Assembly (NCBI GenBank): GCA_022562895.1
Contig: JADFOK010000012.1
Coordinates: 1-64,000, forward strand
Direction: 5' to 3'
DNA: 64,000 nt
Origin: Bacteroidota bacterium
GTDB taxonomy: Bacteria; Bacteroidota; Bacteroidia; Flavobacteriales; Flavobacteriaceae
Of this stretch, positions 1 to 7,829 are shown in pieces. The position numbers were made by a program, and so were the translations under genes. The notes beneath the pieces were generated by a model that did not search any database, had not been told where the DNA came from, and was given only the letters and a program-made list of their open reading frames with translations. Position 1 is the stretch's first letter, and each line of letters starts with the position of its first letter.

Positions 1-1
1 T

Positions 2-1147
2 AACGAAGAAAGAAATAAAGCCATACTTACATTCCCGGTCGTAACTGCCGCTATGCTGGTAAAAGATGGAAAAACAGTGGACACCGAATTTACAGATAAC
101 TGCGCACAGGAATTAAGTGAAGGGAATTCATTCTTTATCTACCAATCTGAAAATGCGGATAGTTTAGCATCATGTTGCAGACTTCGAAGTGAAATAAGCG
201 ACAATACCTTTAGTTATTCTCTTGGGGCGGGAGGTGTAGCAACAGGCTCTATCAATGTGATTACCTTGAATATGAACAGATTGGTGCAAAAAGGCGCCAA
301 TATTGTTGAAGAAGTTCGGAAAATACATCAATACCAGTTCGCTTATAGAAAGTTGATCGAAGAATATGAGGCGGCAGGATTATTACCTGTCTACAAAGCC
401 GGTTTCATCTCGCTTGACAAACAATTCTTAACCATTGGAATCAATGGAATGGTGGAAGCGGCCGAAAGTCAGGGGATAGTAGTAGGCAATAATGCAGTCT
501 ATAAAAACTTTGTAAACACCTATCTAAAAGTGATTTATGATGAAAACAAGCTAGCCAAAAAGCAATATGGTTATATGTTTAATACCGAATTCGTTCCGGC
601 AGAAAATCTGGGTATAAAAAATGCCAAATGGGACAAAAAAGATGGGCTGTATGTTCCCAGGGACTGTTATAATTCTTATTTCTATGTGGTTGAAGATTTA
701 CACACAAATACCCTTGACAAGATAATGCTGCATGGCAATGAAATTATTAAATATCTGGACGGCGGCTCTGCGCTTCATCTTAATCTTGAGGAAACCTCCA
801 ATAAAGAAGGCTTTGTAAAGCTCATTCACGCTACAGCAAACGCTGGGTGTAACTATTTCTGTTTTAATATAAGGGTAACCATCTGTAATGACTGCGACCA
901 CATTGATAAGCGTACATTATATAGTTGTGGCAAATGCAATTCTAAGAATGTGGATCACGCCACACGTGTCATAGGGTATTTAAAACGAGTATCAAGTTTT
1001 AGTTCGGGACGTCAAAAAGAACATCATTTAAGGCATTATCACACCAAACGGCCGCAGCAAAGTCTGGCTACCAATAGAGTCCGGGTTTTAGCAGGCCTTC
1101 AGCAACAAAAGAAAGAGATAATTCAAGGTGTAGCGTCTATAAAATAA
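2..1147 (+). CDS. nrdD: Anaerobic ribonucleoside-triphosphate reductase, C-terminal part (5' end outside window)
   Basis: Class III ribonucleotide reductase, which makes dNTPs without oxygen using a glycyl radical. The reading frame is open from base 2, so the start lies to the left of the window. Numbering from the internal Met at 53, a zinc-site cysteine set is visible at C278, C281, C292 and C295. It is followed by the glycyl-radical signature RVIGYL with the radical Gly at about 308 (base 974). The upstream GGSALHLNLEE stretch is also typical. No nrdG activase gene follows; norC starts 115 bp later under its own promoter. Identification is firm; the missing N-terminal half cannot be judged. 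Confidence 0.95.
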   Translation, partial: NEERNKAILTFPVVTAAMLVKDGKTVDTEFTDNCAQELSEGNSFFIYQSENADSLASCCRLRSEISDNTFSYSLGAGGVATGSINVITLNMNRLVQKGANIVEEVRKIHQYQFAYRKLIEEYEAAGLLPVYKAGFISLDKQFLTIGINGMVEAAESQGIVVGNNAVYKNFVNTYLKVIYDENKLAKKQYGYMFNTEFVPAENLGIKNAKWDKKDGLYVPRDCYNSYFYVVEDLHTNTLDKIMLHGNEIIKYLDGGSALHLNLEETSNKEGFVKLIHATANAGCNYFCFNIRVTICNDCDHIDKRTLYSCGKCNSKNVDHATRVIGYLKRVSSFSSGRQKEHHLRHYHTKRPQQSLATNRVRVLAGLQQQKKEIIQGVASIK

Positions 1148-1200
1148 AAAGTACAGCCTCTGGGGAAACATGGTAAAAATCATATTGACTTAGCAATACC

Positions 1201-1243
1201 TGATAAATATCATATCGGTAAAAATTGGAGTATGCTACCTTTA
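1201..1243 (+). promoter_or_regulatory. Crp/Fnr-like box plus -7 element of norCB
   Basis: TGATAAATATCA (1201-1212) is a TGA-N6-TCA inverted repeat centred at 1206.5. A -7-like box TACCTTTA (1236-1243; consensus TAnnTTTG) starts 29.5 bp downstream of that centre, and norC starts at 1263. The same spacing occurs at three other promoters in this window. A second, weaker copy (ATGGTAAAAATCAT) lies at 1170-1183. A Crp/Fnr-family activator in a class II position is inferred. Confidence 0.65.
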
Positions 1244-1262
1244 TAGCCATTTTTGAATTGAT

Positions 1263-1697
1263 ATGTCGTCTGGAAAAACTAAAAATAATGTTCTAATTGT
1301 CTCTGTTTTAGTCACCCTGTTTTGTATTTACAACTTTATAATTTATACGTCAAAGGATCGAGCACAACCGATTATGCTTTCAACTGAAGCAATACAAGGA
1401 CAACAGTTATGGCAAAAAAATAACTGCTGGGCATGTCATCAAACCTATGGACTTGGAGGGTACTTGGGCCCTGATCTAACCAATGTCTTTTCTGCCCCCA
1501 ACAAAGGTCCAGCGTATATCAAAGCATTTTTAAACAGTGGAGTAAAATCAATGCCAAAGTTCAATTTTACTGAAGATGAAAAAGAGGCGCTTGTCATCTT
1601 TCTGAAATATTTGGACAGCACAGGATATTATCCTAATTACAAAGCTGATTTTAAACCCACCGGATGGGTAGAATTAAAGTACAAAAATGAAGACTAA
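1263..1697 (+). CDS. norC: Nitric oxide reductase subunit C (membrane-anchored cytochrome c)
   Basis: Small subunit of the cytochrome c-type nitric oxide reductase; it passes electrons from periplasmic donors to NorB for 2 NO to N2O. It has 144 residues: one membrane anchor at about 9-28, then a periplasmic c-type heme domain with C55-W-A-C58-H59 followed by the NorC-typical YGLGGYLGPDL stretch. M97 is the likely axial ligand. The ATG at 1263 fits the promoter at 1201-1243. The end overlaps norB by 11 bp, indicating translational coupling. Length and motifs match the family. Confidence 0.95.
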   Translation: MSSGKTKNNVLIVSVLVTLFCIYNFIIYTSKDRAQPIMLSTEAIQGQQLWQKNNCWACHQTYGLGGYLGPDLTNVFSAPNKGPAYIKAFLNSGVKSMPKFNFTEDEKEALVIFLKYLDSTGYYPNYKADFKPTGWVELKYKNED

Positions 1698-3015
1698 AAC
1701 GGCCGAACTCTTTTTGGCAACGGCCTTACTTGCCTTACTTCTCGGGGTTCTTTTTGGATTGTTTGCTGCCTTGCAGTATATCATTCCGGATTTTCTAAAG
1801 GACTATATTCCATTTAATAAAATGCGTCCGTTTCATGTGACTACGGTTATCTCCTGGATCGTACTTTGTGCCACGGGAAGCATTTACTTCTTTATCACTC
1901 GTATAGAAAAGCTACGCTTGTTTTCACCAAACCTCGCAAAAACACATTTCATCATTTTTATGCTTACAGGAATCGGAATTTATGTATCGTTCCTAACCGG
2001 AGAAATGGAAGGTAGGGAATATTTGGCCTACACGCCCATTCTGACCATACCCATTGTTTTGGCTTGGATTTTATTTGGGGTGAATTATTTTAAAACAGTA
2101 GTGAAAAAAGTGACCAACTGGCCAATTTATTATTGGATGTGGGGCACGGGAATTGTGTTTATGATCTATCATTTGTGTGAGGCGCATTTTTGGCTATTCC
2201 CCTATTTTAGAGAACATTTTATTAAGGATATTTCCATCCAATGGAAATCGTATGGTTCCTTTGTTGGGTCTTGGAATATGTTGGTATACGGAACGGCCGT
2301 TTATGTAATGTCAAAAATTAAAGGGGATATAAATTTTGCACAAGGAAAAATAGTTTTTTTCTTTTACTTTTTAGGGTTGACAAACCTCATGTTTGGATGG
2401 GCACACCACACTTATATTATCCCAACCCAACCTTGGATACGTTATGTAGCTTATGGTATTAGTATGACCGAATGGATTGTTCTCGCCTATATTATTTATA
2501 GCTGGAAAAAGTCTTTATCCAAAGAAAATAAGCAGCAATATCCTATGGCGTATAAGTTTCTGGTTGCTGCCGATTTTTGGGTGTTATTAAACCTGATCGT
2601 CGCTTTATTTATTTCGATTCCGGCCATCAACTTTTTTACACATGGCACGCATATCACGGTAGCACATTCTATGGGGACCACCATAGGGATTAATACTACT
2701 ATTCTCTTGGCCTCGGTACTCTTTATCGTGTCAAAAATAAATTCCAGGTATAACACCAATCAATTTTTGATAAAAAAAGGATACTTATTGTTTAATGTTT
2801 CATTGTTTCTTTTTTGGTGTTCTTTGCTTGTTGCTGGGATTAAAAAAAGCCACTGGATGTATTTTACTGAAGAGGTCCTTTTTTCAGAAATGCAAAACTC
2901 ATTATACTATATTTATATTGCCTTTTTTGTTTTCGGAATAGGAATAGCCACATCCATAGTAATGCTTTCCATACCGCTGTTAAAGGCTTTGTTTAGGAGC
3001 ATTAAGGCAGATTAA
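1687..3015 (+). CDS. norB: Nitric oxide reductase subunit B (catalytic, heme-copper oxidase superfamily)
   Basis: Catalytic membrane subunit that reduces NO to N2O. It has 442 residues with about 12 hydrophobic helices. Expected metal ligands are visible: H50 and the H319/H322/H327 cluster for the hemes, and H162, H240 and H241 for the non-heme iron FeB. E165, in the motif H162-L-C-E165, sits where the family has its conserved active-site glutamate. Length suits a cytochrome c-dependent enzyme rather than the longer quinol-dependent qNor, in agreement with the norC partner that overlaps its start. No norQ or norD maturation genes lie next to it. Confidence 0.96.
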   Translation: MKTKTAELFLATALLALLLGVLFGLFAALQYIIPDFLKDYIPFNKMRPFHVTTVISWIVLCATGSIYFFITRIEKLRLFSPNLAKTHFIIFMLTGIGIYVSFLTGEMEGREYLAYTPILTIPIVLAWILFGVNYFKTVVKKVTNWPIYYWMWGTGIVFMIYHLCEAHFWLFPYFREHFIKDISIQWKSYGSFVGSWNMLVYGTAVYVMSKIKGDINFAQGKIVFFFYFLGLTNLMFGWAHHTYIIPTQPWIRYVAYGISMTEWIVLAYIIYSWKKSLSKENKQQYPMAYKFLVAADFWVLLNLIVALFISIPAINFFTHGTHITVAHSMGTTIGINTTILLASVLFIVSKINSRYNTNQFLIKKGYLLFNVSLFLFWCSLLVAGIKKSHWMYFTEEVLFSEMQNSLYYIYIAFFVFGIGIATSIVMLSIPLLKALFRSIKAD

Positions 3016-3041
3016 TACTGTAATCTATTCGTACTGAAAAC

Positions 3042-3108
3042 GTAATATCCGGAGTGGTGGTCGAAGAAACAACGGAGAATACCTATAAAAAATCCTGCCG
3101 GACATTAC
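3042..3108. repeat. Inverted repeat between norB and the convergent Rrf2 gene
   Basis: GTAATATCCGG (3042-3052) and CCGGACATTAC (3098-3108) form 11-bp arms with one mismatch around a 45-bp loop. The right arm overlaps the stop codon of the Rrf2 gene. It could serve as a shared terminator for the two convergent units, but no T-run follows either arm. Confidence 0.35.
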
Positions 3109-3560
3109 TCTTTTAAAACGTCAAAGTCCTTTAAGGAAATAACCGTTCCCGAACGTTTAATTTCATCGGCAAATTGAAGGATGGTTTTATCCCTGAAATC
3201 TTTCAAAATATTTTGTTTAAACGGTGCCACTATGAAATGCACCGGGCAAGGGTTTTCATCACCACATTTCGACAAACCCATAAAACACTGATCAAATTTT
3301 GTGGTGCCATCGATACTCTTTACCACGTCCCAAACCGAATTTTCTTTATTTTTTTTGTCGAGAAAAAATCCGCCGTTAGGACCTTTTGTGGAAGAAACGA
3401 GTTTATCCTTGGTGAGCTGCTGTAATAATTTAGCCAAAAAGGGTTGCGGTGTTTCTAGTTCTTCAGCGATTTTTTTTCCACTTAACTTTTTGGTCTGATC
3501 GGTTTGTATGGTCAAATAAAGAATGGCTCGTATTCCATATTTGCAGGCGTTGGACAACAT
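3105..3560 (-). CDS. Rrf2-family transcriptional regulator, probable Fe-S or NO sensor
   Basis: Winged-helix regulator of the Rrf2 family (IscR, NsrR, RirA relatives). The frame is open upstream to 3794, but homology begins at the ATG at 3560 (MLSNACKYGIRAILYL), giving 151 residues of normal family length. The helix-turn-helix lies at about 28-52 and the wing has GPNGGFFL at 60-67. C92, C99 and C105 (C-X6-C-X5-C) match the cluster-binding region of the family, so sensing of NO, oxygen or Fe-S status is likely. It faces away from nadA and ends against norB. NsrR-like control of the nitrogen-oxide genes is a reasonable inference, not shown. Confidence 0.88.
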   Translation of the reverse strand: MLSNACKYGIRAILYLTIQTDQTKKLSGKKIAEELETPQPFLAKLLQQLTKDKLVSSTKGPNGGFFLDKKNKENSVWDVVKSIDGTTKFDQCFMGLSKCGDENPCPVHFIVAPFKQNILKDFRDKTILQFADEIKRSGTVISLKDFDVLKE

Positions 3561-3667
3561 ATCTATTCGATTAAGTGCCAAATATAATAAAAAAGATGCT
3601 TTTATCTTCCATTGAAACAGCCATCTCGGGTGCGAGTTGAAAATAGGATGTTCCACTAAATTTTGAA

Positions 3668-3712
3668 TATGATTTTTGTCATAAGTAGTACTACCCACTA
3701 GCCGTAAATTTG
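3668..3712 (+). promoter_or_regulatory. nadA promoter: Crp/Fnr-like box and perfect -7 element
   Basis: TATGATTTTTGTCATA (3668-3683) is a TGA-N6-TCA inverted repeat centred at 3675.5. TAAATTTG (3705-3712) is a perfect match to the Bacteroidota -7 consensus and starts 29.5 bp downstream of the centre, the same spacing as at norC. The nadA ATG follows at 3736, giving a short leader. Confidence 0.7.
3685..3694. promoter_or_regulatory. Perfect palindrome in the nadA promoter, candidate Rrf2 operator
   Basis: GTAGTACTAC is a perfect 10-bp palindrome lying between the Crp/Fnr-like box and the -7 element, where a bound repressor would block initiation. The divergent Rrf2 gene makes it a candidate operator. 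A 10-bp palindrome can arise by chance. Confidence 0.3.
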
Positions 3713-3735
3713 TATTCAATTTTAGACATAAAATC

Positions 3736-4683
3736 ATGAATATCAGTTTAAAAGACAAAATAGCGAATCTTAAAAAGGAAAAAAATGCCGTCATTCTGGC
3801 GCATTATTACCAGCGACCCGAAATACAGGAAATAGCCGATTTTGTTGGGGATAGTTTGGGCTTGTCAATAAAAGCCGCCGAAACTGATGCCGATATCATC
3901 GTATTTGCAGGGGTCCATTTTATGGCGGAGACTGCTAAAATTTTGAATCCGTCAAAGACAGTAGTACTTCCGGATCTGGAAGCGGGTTGTTCTTTGGCAG
4001 ATTCCTGTCCACCGGAAGCTTTTGACGAATTCGTTAAATCGCATCCCGATCATACTGTAATCACTTACGTCAATTGTTCGGCAGAGGTAAAGGCCATGAG
4101 TGATATTGTTTGTACCTCATCCAACGCTTTAAAGATTGTAGCGTCCGTTCCCGAGGAAACCCCTATTATTTTCGCACCCGACAGAAATCTGGGAAAGTAT
4201 ATTATGCAACAAACCGGCAGGGAAATGTTATTGTGGGATGGTAGCTGTATCGTACACGAGGCTTTCTCCATAGATAAACTTCTGAAATTATATAAAGAAC
4301 ACCCCAATTCGAAAATAATCGCACACCCTGAATCTGAAGAGCATATCTTACAAACAGCTACCTATATTGGTTCTACTTCCGGAATGATCAATTATGTGAA
4401 AGCACATCCGCAAGAAAAATATATAGTAGCCACGGAAGCGGGTATATTATATAAAATGCAACAGGAAGTGCCGGGGACAAAACTTATTCCAGCTCCTGCC
4501 AAGGATGATAATACTTGTGCTTGTAGCGAGTGTGGTTATATGAAGGTCAATACTTTGCAAAAGCTCTACAACTGTCTTCTCAATGAGTCACCACAAATAA
4601 ATGTTCCAGAACCCATACGGCAACGTGCTTTATTGCCTATAGAGCGTATGTTGGAATTATCTAAACAGGATGTTGGAAACTAA
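3736..4683 (+). CDS. nadA: Quinolinate synthase A
   Basis: Condenses iminoaspartate with dihydroxyacetone phosphate to quinolinate, the first ring of de novo NAD synthesis. It has 315 residues, the usual length. The three cluster-ligand regions are present: C85 (GCSLAD), C171 (GSC) and the CACSECG segment at 261-267, consistent with the oxygen-sensitive 4Fe-4S cluster of NadA. The stop overlaps the ATG of a nadB remnant by 14 bp, a relic of a normal nadA-nadB operon. NadB, the enzyme that supplies iminoaspartate, is destroyed here, so it must be encoded elsewhere or replaced, for instance by aspartate dehydrogenase. Confidence 0.96.
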   Translation: MNISLKDKIANLKKEKNAVILAHYYQRPEIQEIADFVGDSLGLSIKAAETDADIIVFAGVHFMAETAKILNPSKTVVLPDLEAGCSLADSCPPEAFDEFVKSHPDHTVITYVNCSAEVKAMSDIVCTSSNALKIVASVPEETPIIFAPDRNLGKYIMQQTGREMLLWDGSCIVHEAFSIDKLLKLYKEHPNSKIIAHPESEEHILQTATYIGSTSGMINYVKAHPQEKYIVATEAGILYKMQQEVPGTKLIPAPAKDDNTCACSECGYMKVNTLQKLYNCLLNESPQINVPEPIRQRALLPIERMLELSKQDVGN

Positions 4684-5059
4684 CTTTCTTGTGATAGGTT
4701 CTGGAGTGGCGGGATTGACCTTTGCCGTAAAAATTGCGGAAGCAGTTCCCGGTATCAACTTAAAAACTATACTTCGGGATGAAAACACTGCCTTGATGAA
4801 TGCTTTTTTAACGAACGGAACACAATCCATTCCAAAACTCATTATTGTAGATTGAGTTAATACAGTTATAGCCTCTTGGGGTACACGGTCAAAAGCCGTG
4901 ACCCAATTGGTGATAGATTATAAAAAAGAGCACGGGAAAATTGACGAAACATTTAAGAAAGATCTGCAAATCTGGTACAATAAGGATAAAGGAGTCGTTA
5001 TTATAAATGACCTGTTAGAGATTGTTACCGCTTTTAAAACGATGAAAAAAACACTCTAA
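4670..5059 (+). pseudogene. Hybrid relic: nadB start fused to the C-terminal half of a thioredoxin-fold protein, with an internal stop
   Basis: The first 22-24 codons are the start of L-aspartate oxidase: the dinucleotide-binding motif VIGSGVAGLTFAVK, overlapping nadA as nadB normally does. From about codon 28 the frame instead matches the second half of a thioredoxin_9-type protein (LRDENTALMNAFLTNG, then SIPKLI). An in-frame TGA at 4853-4855 interrupts it. The same frame then continues to 5057-5059 with the typical family ending (SWGTRSKAV, later DLQIWYNKDKG). A deletion joining two genes, followed by a nonsense change, explains this. It ends against the convergent membrane-protein gene. 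Confidence 0.8.
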
Positions 5060-6264
5060 ATGTTTTTATTAGTAAGCTGAGCAGTTAAAATACCTGCAAT
5101 TGCAATTAGAAAAATGAAGGACGTCGTGGCGAGAAGGGTAAAGTAATCTTCCATGAGCGTGTAACCCAACCATACAACGGTACCCTTGTAAAAGAGTAAG
5201 CCTTCGGTTAGAATGAATCCGGTTAGGTATAAAAGATATAATTTTTTTGGGAGGTATAATAGCTTAAAATGGTGTAAAAAAGCCAAAAGTGCAATGCTTA
5301 CAACACCCAAAAATGTCCAGTGCAAATATCCCATTATAAAATCCATATTATTGGATACCATAGTTGCGATATAAGGAATTGAACCGAAAAATTGCAGTAT
5401 TATTTTAAAGGAGAATAGCAGTGACGCTGTTTTTAACATTAGGACGACATTGCTCGACAGAGTATCCTTTAAACCATTCCATATCGGAAGCAGTCCCTTT
5501 ATCAACATAACGAAGGCAATGCACTGTGCGACTGCTCCTATTCCTGCCAAAAGGTAAAAAAGTGGATGGGGCTGCATCCATAACACCGATAAAAAATACG
5601 TGAAAACCACGCCGACATTAAAAATCCAAAAAAAACGATTAAATGTTCCTTTAGGAAATATGATGTGATGTCGTTCCATCATAAAGAATAGCAACCCAAA
5701 AAGAGCTACGATAAACCAGCCATTGTATTGAAAGTGTAGAAAGAAATAAACGGCATTTCGATACCAGGGGGAAGTACTCCCAAATGTGTTCATGATAATT
5801 CCCAGAGCCCAAGGACCAATACTCGATATTACCATATACCACAAGGCAGTACGAATAAATTTATAAGAACCCGTTTTTTTCTGTTCTTCAGAAGTGTATT
5901 TTATAAAAAACCACACAAACCCATACGAAGCGAGTAAAAATAAAGTCGAAAAAACAATGGAGGAAAGGGCATACCCCTCGACAGGGAATGTAAGGAGCAT
6001 TCCCACTATGGTTGCCTGTGTACACCAAAAAAGGAATTTGTACTTTCTGTCTATCTCCTTCCCACTTAGGTAAAGTTTATAAATAAGTGTGGTCAAGCCT
6101 GTATAAATCCAGCCTAATAAGGCTATATGTGAATGAGTGTGCACTATAAACCTGTAATTTATTGGGATGTCAACTACAGGAAATAGTCGCATTAGCATGC
6201 CTAAAAGTGCAATAATTAAAAAGTAGCCTAAGGCTATTATCGTATGTTTTTTCAAGTTTATCAT
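5056..6264 (-). CDS. Histidine-rich polytopic membrane protein, possibly heme-copper-oxidase-like
   Basis: A 402-residue integral membrane protein with about 11-12 hydrophobic helices. Histidines recur at helix ends: H42-T-H-S-H46 in the second helix, an FLHFQYNGW segment in the middle, and GYLHWTFLG plus FLHHF near the C-terminus. This pattern resembles heme-ligating helices of subunit I-like or NnrS-like proteins, but the catalytic set of a true oxidase or NOR is not complete. Its place among nor, nir and ric genes suggests a role in NO or copper/heme handling. I do not recognise an exact family; function is inference. It diverges from the CoA-transferase gene. Confidence 0.75.
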   Translation of the reverse strand: MINLKKHTIIALGYFLIIALLGMLMRLFPVVDIPINYRFIVHTHSHIALLGWIYTGLTTLIYKLYLSGKEIDRKYKFLFWCTQATIVGMLLTFPVEGYALSSIVFSTLFLLASYGFVWFFIKYTSEEQKKTGSYKFIRTALWYMVISSIGPWALGIIMNTFGSTSPWYRNAVYFFLHFQYNGWFIVALFGLLFFMMERHHIIFPKGTFNRFFWIFNVGVVFTYFLSVLWMQPHPLFYLLAGIGAVAQCIAFVMLIKGLLPIWNGLKDTLSSNVVLMLKTASLLFSFKIILQFFGSIPYIATMVSNNMDFIMGYLHWTFLGVVSIALLAFLHHFKLLYLPKKLYLLYLTGFILTEGLLFYKGTVVWLGYTLMEDYFTLLATTSFIFLIAIAGILTAQLTNKNI

Positions 6265-6376
6265 TAAAAGAAAGTTACCACAATTAACCGTTGATGAAGC
6301 AAATAAAATGAATTTAGAAACATATAATTAATACCTTATAAGCTATATTAAGCTAGGCTTAAAATAGCACTTTTAT

Positions 6377-6420
6377 ATGACGTAAATCATTTCTATCACG
6401 GTATTTTCATCGAACATTTG
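6377..6420 (+). promoter_or_regulatory. Crp/Fnr-like box plus -7 element of the CoA-transferase gene
   Basis: ATGACGTAAATCAT (6377-6390), a TGA-N6-TCA inverted repeat centred at 6383.5, lies 29.5 bp before AACATTTG (6413-6420), a one-mismatch -7 box. The ATG follows at 6440. The geometry matches norC, nadA and the nirK operon. Confidence 0.62.
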
Positions 6421-6439
6421 CAGTATAAAAATTCATAAA

Positions 6440-7726
6440 ATGGAAACTCATAATTTAAAAATTGTAACGGCAAAAGAAGCGGTATCTGTTGTAAAATCTG
6501 GTGATAGATTATTTTTTCAGGGAGCGGCAATGACTCCTAATTTATTAATCGATACTTTATGTGAGCGGTATGAAGAGTTGAAGGATGTTGAGGTTGTTCA
6601 AATCCACACTCTAGGAGAGGCCAAGTATATGGAGCCACCCTATAACAATTCATTTAAATTATTTAGTTGCTTTGTAGGGGATAATGTGAGAAATGGTGTC
6701 AACACTAACAATGGGGATTATATCCCTATTTTTTTAAGTGAGATACATTGGTTGTTTCGGAGAAACATAGTCCCCTTGGATGTAGCTTTTATACAAGTAT
6801 CCCCTCCAGACAAGCATGGGTACTGTTCATTGGGAGTTTCGGTAGATGTAACATTGCCCGCCATACAAACTGCCAAGACTGTTGTGGCACTCATAAATCG
6901 GCAAGTACCCAGAACGCATGGTGATGGAATAATTCATATCAATAATATAGATTTTGCAGTAGAATTGGACACGCCTATTCATGGTTCAGAAATGGGTACT
7001 CCCACCGAAATTGAAAACAAAATAGGAAAATTTGTAGCGGGATTAATCGATGACGGCGCTACTTTGCAGATGGGTATCGGGAACATCCCCAATGCGGTTC
7101 TTTCTAATTTAACCAATCATAAAAGATTGGGGATTCATACCGAAATGTTCTCTGACGGGATATTACCGTTGGTGGAAAAAGGGATAATTACAGGCGAAGA
7201 AAAAGAAATTAAAACCGGTAAAATTGTAACCGCTTTCGCCATGGGCTCGCAAAAATTATACGATTTTATCGATGATAACCCCTTGGTGCATTTTAAAGAA
7301 GCCGCTTATACCAATGACACCTCCATTATAAAAATGAACCCTAAGGTGACCGCTATTAATAGTGCCATTGAAATCGATTTGACCGGGCAGATCTGCGCCG
7401 ATTCCATCGGTACGTATCAGTATTCTGGTGTTGGTGGCCAAATGGATTTTATTAGGGGAGCTTCCCTTTCTGAAAACGGAAAACCCATCATTGCCATGCC
7501 TTCCATCACGACCAAGGGTATTTCCAAGATCACACCCTATCTCAAACAAGGAGCAAGCGTTACCACTACACGAGCACATGTCCATTATGTTGCTACGGAA
7601 TATGGAGTCGTTAATCTATTCGGGAAAAGTTTAAAACAGAGAGCAGTAGCGTTGATCTCTATTGCTCATCCAGATCATCGGGAAATATTGGAAAAAGAAG
7701 CATTTAGTCGATTTAAGATGTTTTAG
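6440..7726 (+). CDS. Acetyl-CoA hydrolase/transferase family protein (4-hydroxybutyrate CoA-transferase-like)
   Basis: Cytosolic class I CoA-transferase of 428 residues. Such enzymes move CoA between acetyl-CoA and a carboxylate through a glutamyl-CoA intermediate; the catalytic Glu fits E235 in GIHTEMFSDG. The CoA-loop-like GIGNIPNAV (212-220) is present and the length equals that of 4-hydroxybutyrate CoA-transferases. The substrate cannot be read from the sequence: acetate, 4-hydroxybutyrate, butyrate and succinate are all possible. It is a single gene with its own promoter carrying the same box as norCB and nirK, so low-oxygen expression and acetate or fermentation balance are suggested. 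The 3' end meets a hairpin shared with ric. Confidence 0.88.
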   Translation: METHNLKIVTAKEAVSVVKSGDRLFFQGAAMTPNLLIDTLCERYEELKDVEVVQIHTLGEAKYMEPPYNNSFKLFSCFVGDNVRNGVNTNNGDYIPIFLSEIHWLFRRNIVPLDVAFIQVSPPDKHGYCSLGVSVDVTLPAIQTAKTVVALINRQVPRTHGDGIIHINNIDFAVELDTPIHGSEMGTPTEIENKIGKFVAGLIDDGATLQMGIGNIPNAVLSNLTNHKRLGIHTEMFSDGILPLVEKGIITGEEKEIKTGKIVTAFAMGSQKLYDFIDDNPLVHFKEAAYTNDTSIIKMNPKVTAINSAIEIDLTGQICADSIGTYQYSGVGGQMDFIRGASLSENGKPIIAMPSITTKGISKITPYLKQGASVTTTRAHVHYVATEYGVVNLFGKSLKQRAVALISIAHPDHREILEKEAFSRFKMF

Positions 7727-7764
7727 ATGTAGTTCTGTGTCTAAAATGGTTTGAGTTTAAAAAG

Positions 7765-7799
7765 GAATGAGTTACCCTTAATTGAAGGATAACTCATTC
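7765..7799. terminator. Bidirectional hairpin between the CoA-transferase gene and ric
   Basis: A 15-bp stem with one mismatch (left arm GAATGAGTTACCCTT, right arm AAGGATAACTCATTC) and a 5-base loop sits between two convergent genes. The T-run is weak, so termination is likely but not classical. Confidence 0.65.
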
Positions 7800-7829
7800 T
7801 GCTTATAATGGCTCTTTAAAGAATACACT

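Noticed and set aside
3561..3794. N-terminal extension of the Rrf2 regulator by 78 codons
   Set aside because: The extension has no regulator homology, overlaps the nadA start and promoter, and the family begins at MLSNACKYG.
7256..7585. 109-codon minus-strand open frame within the CoA-transferase gene
   Set aside because: It is the antisense of a strongly conserved gene, with cysteine- and glycine-rich text unlike a real protein.
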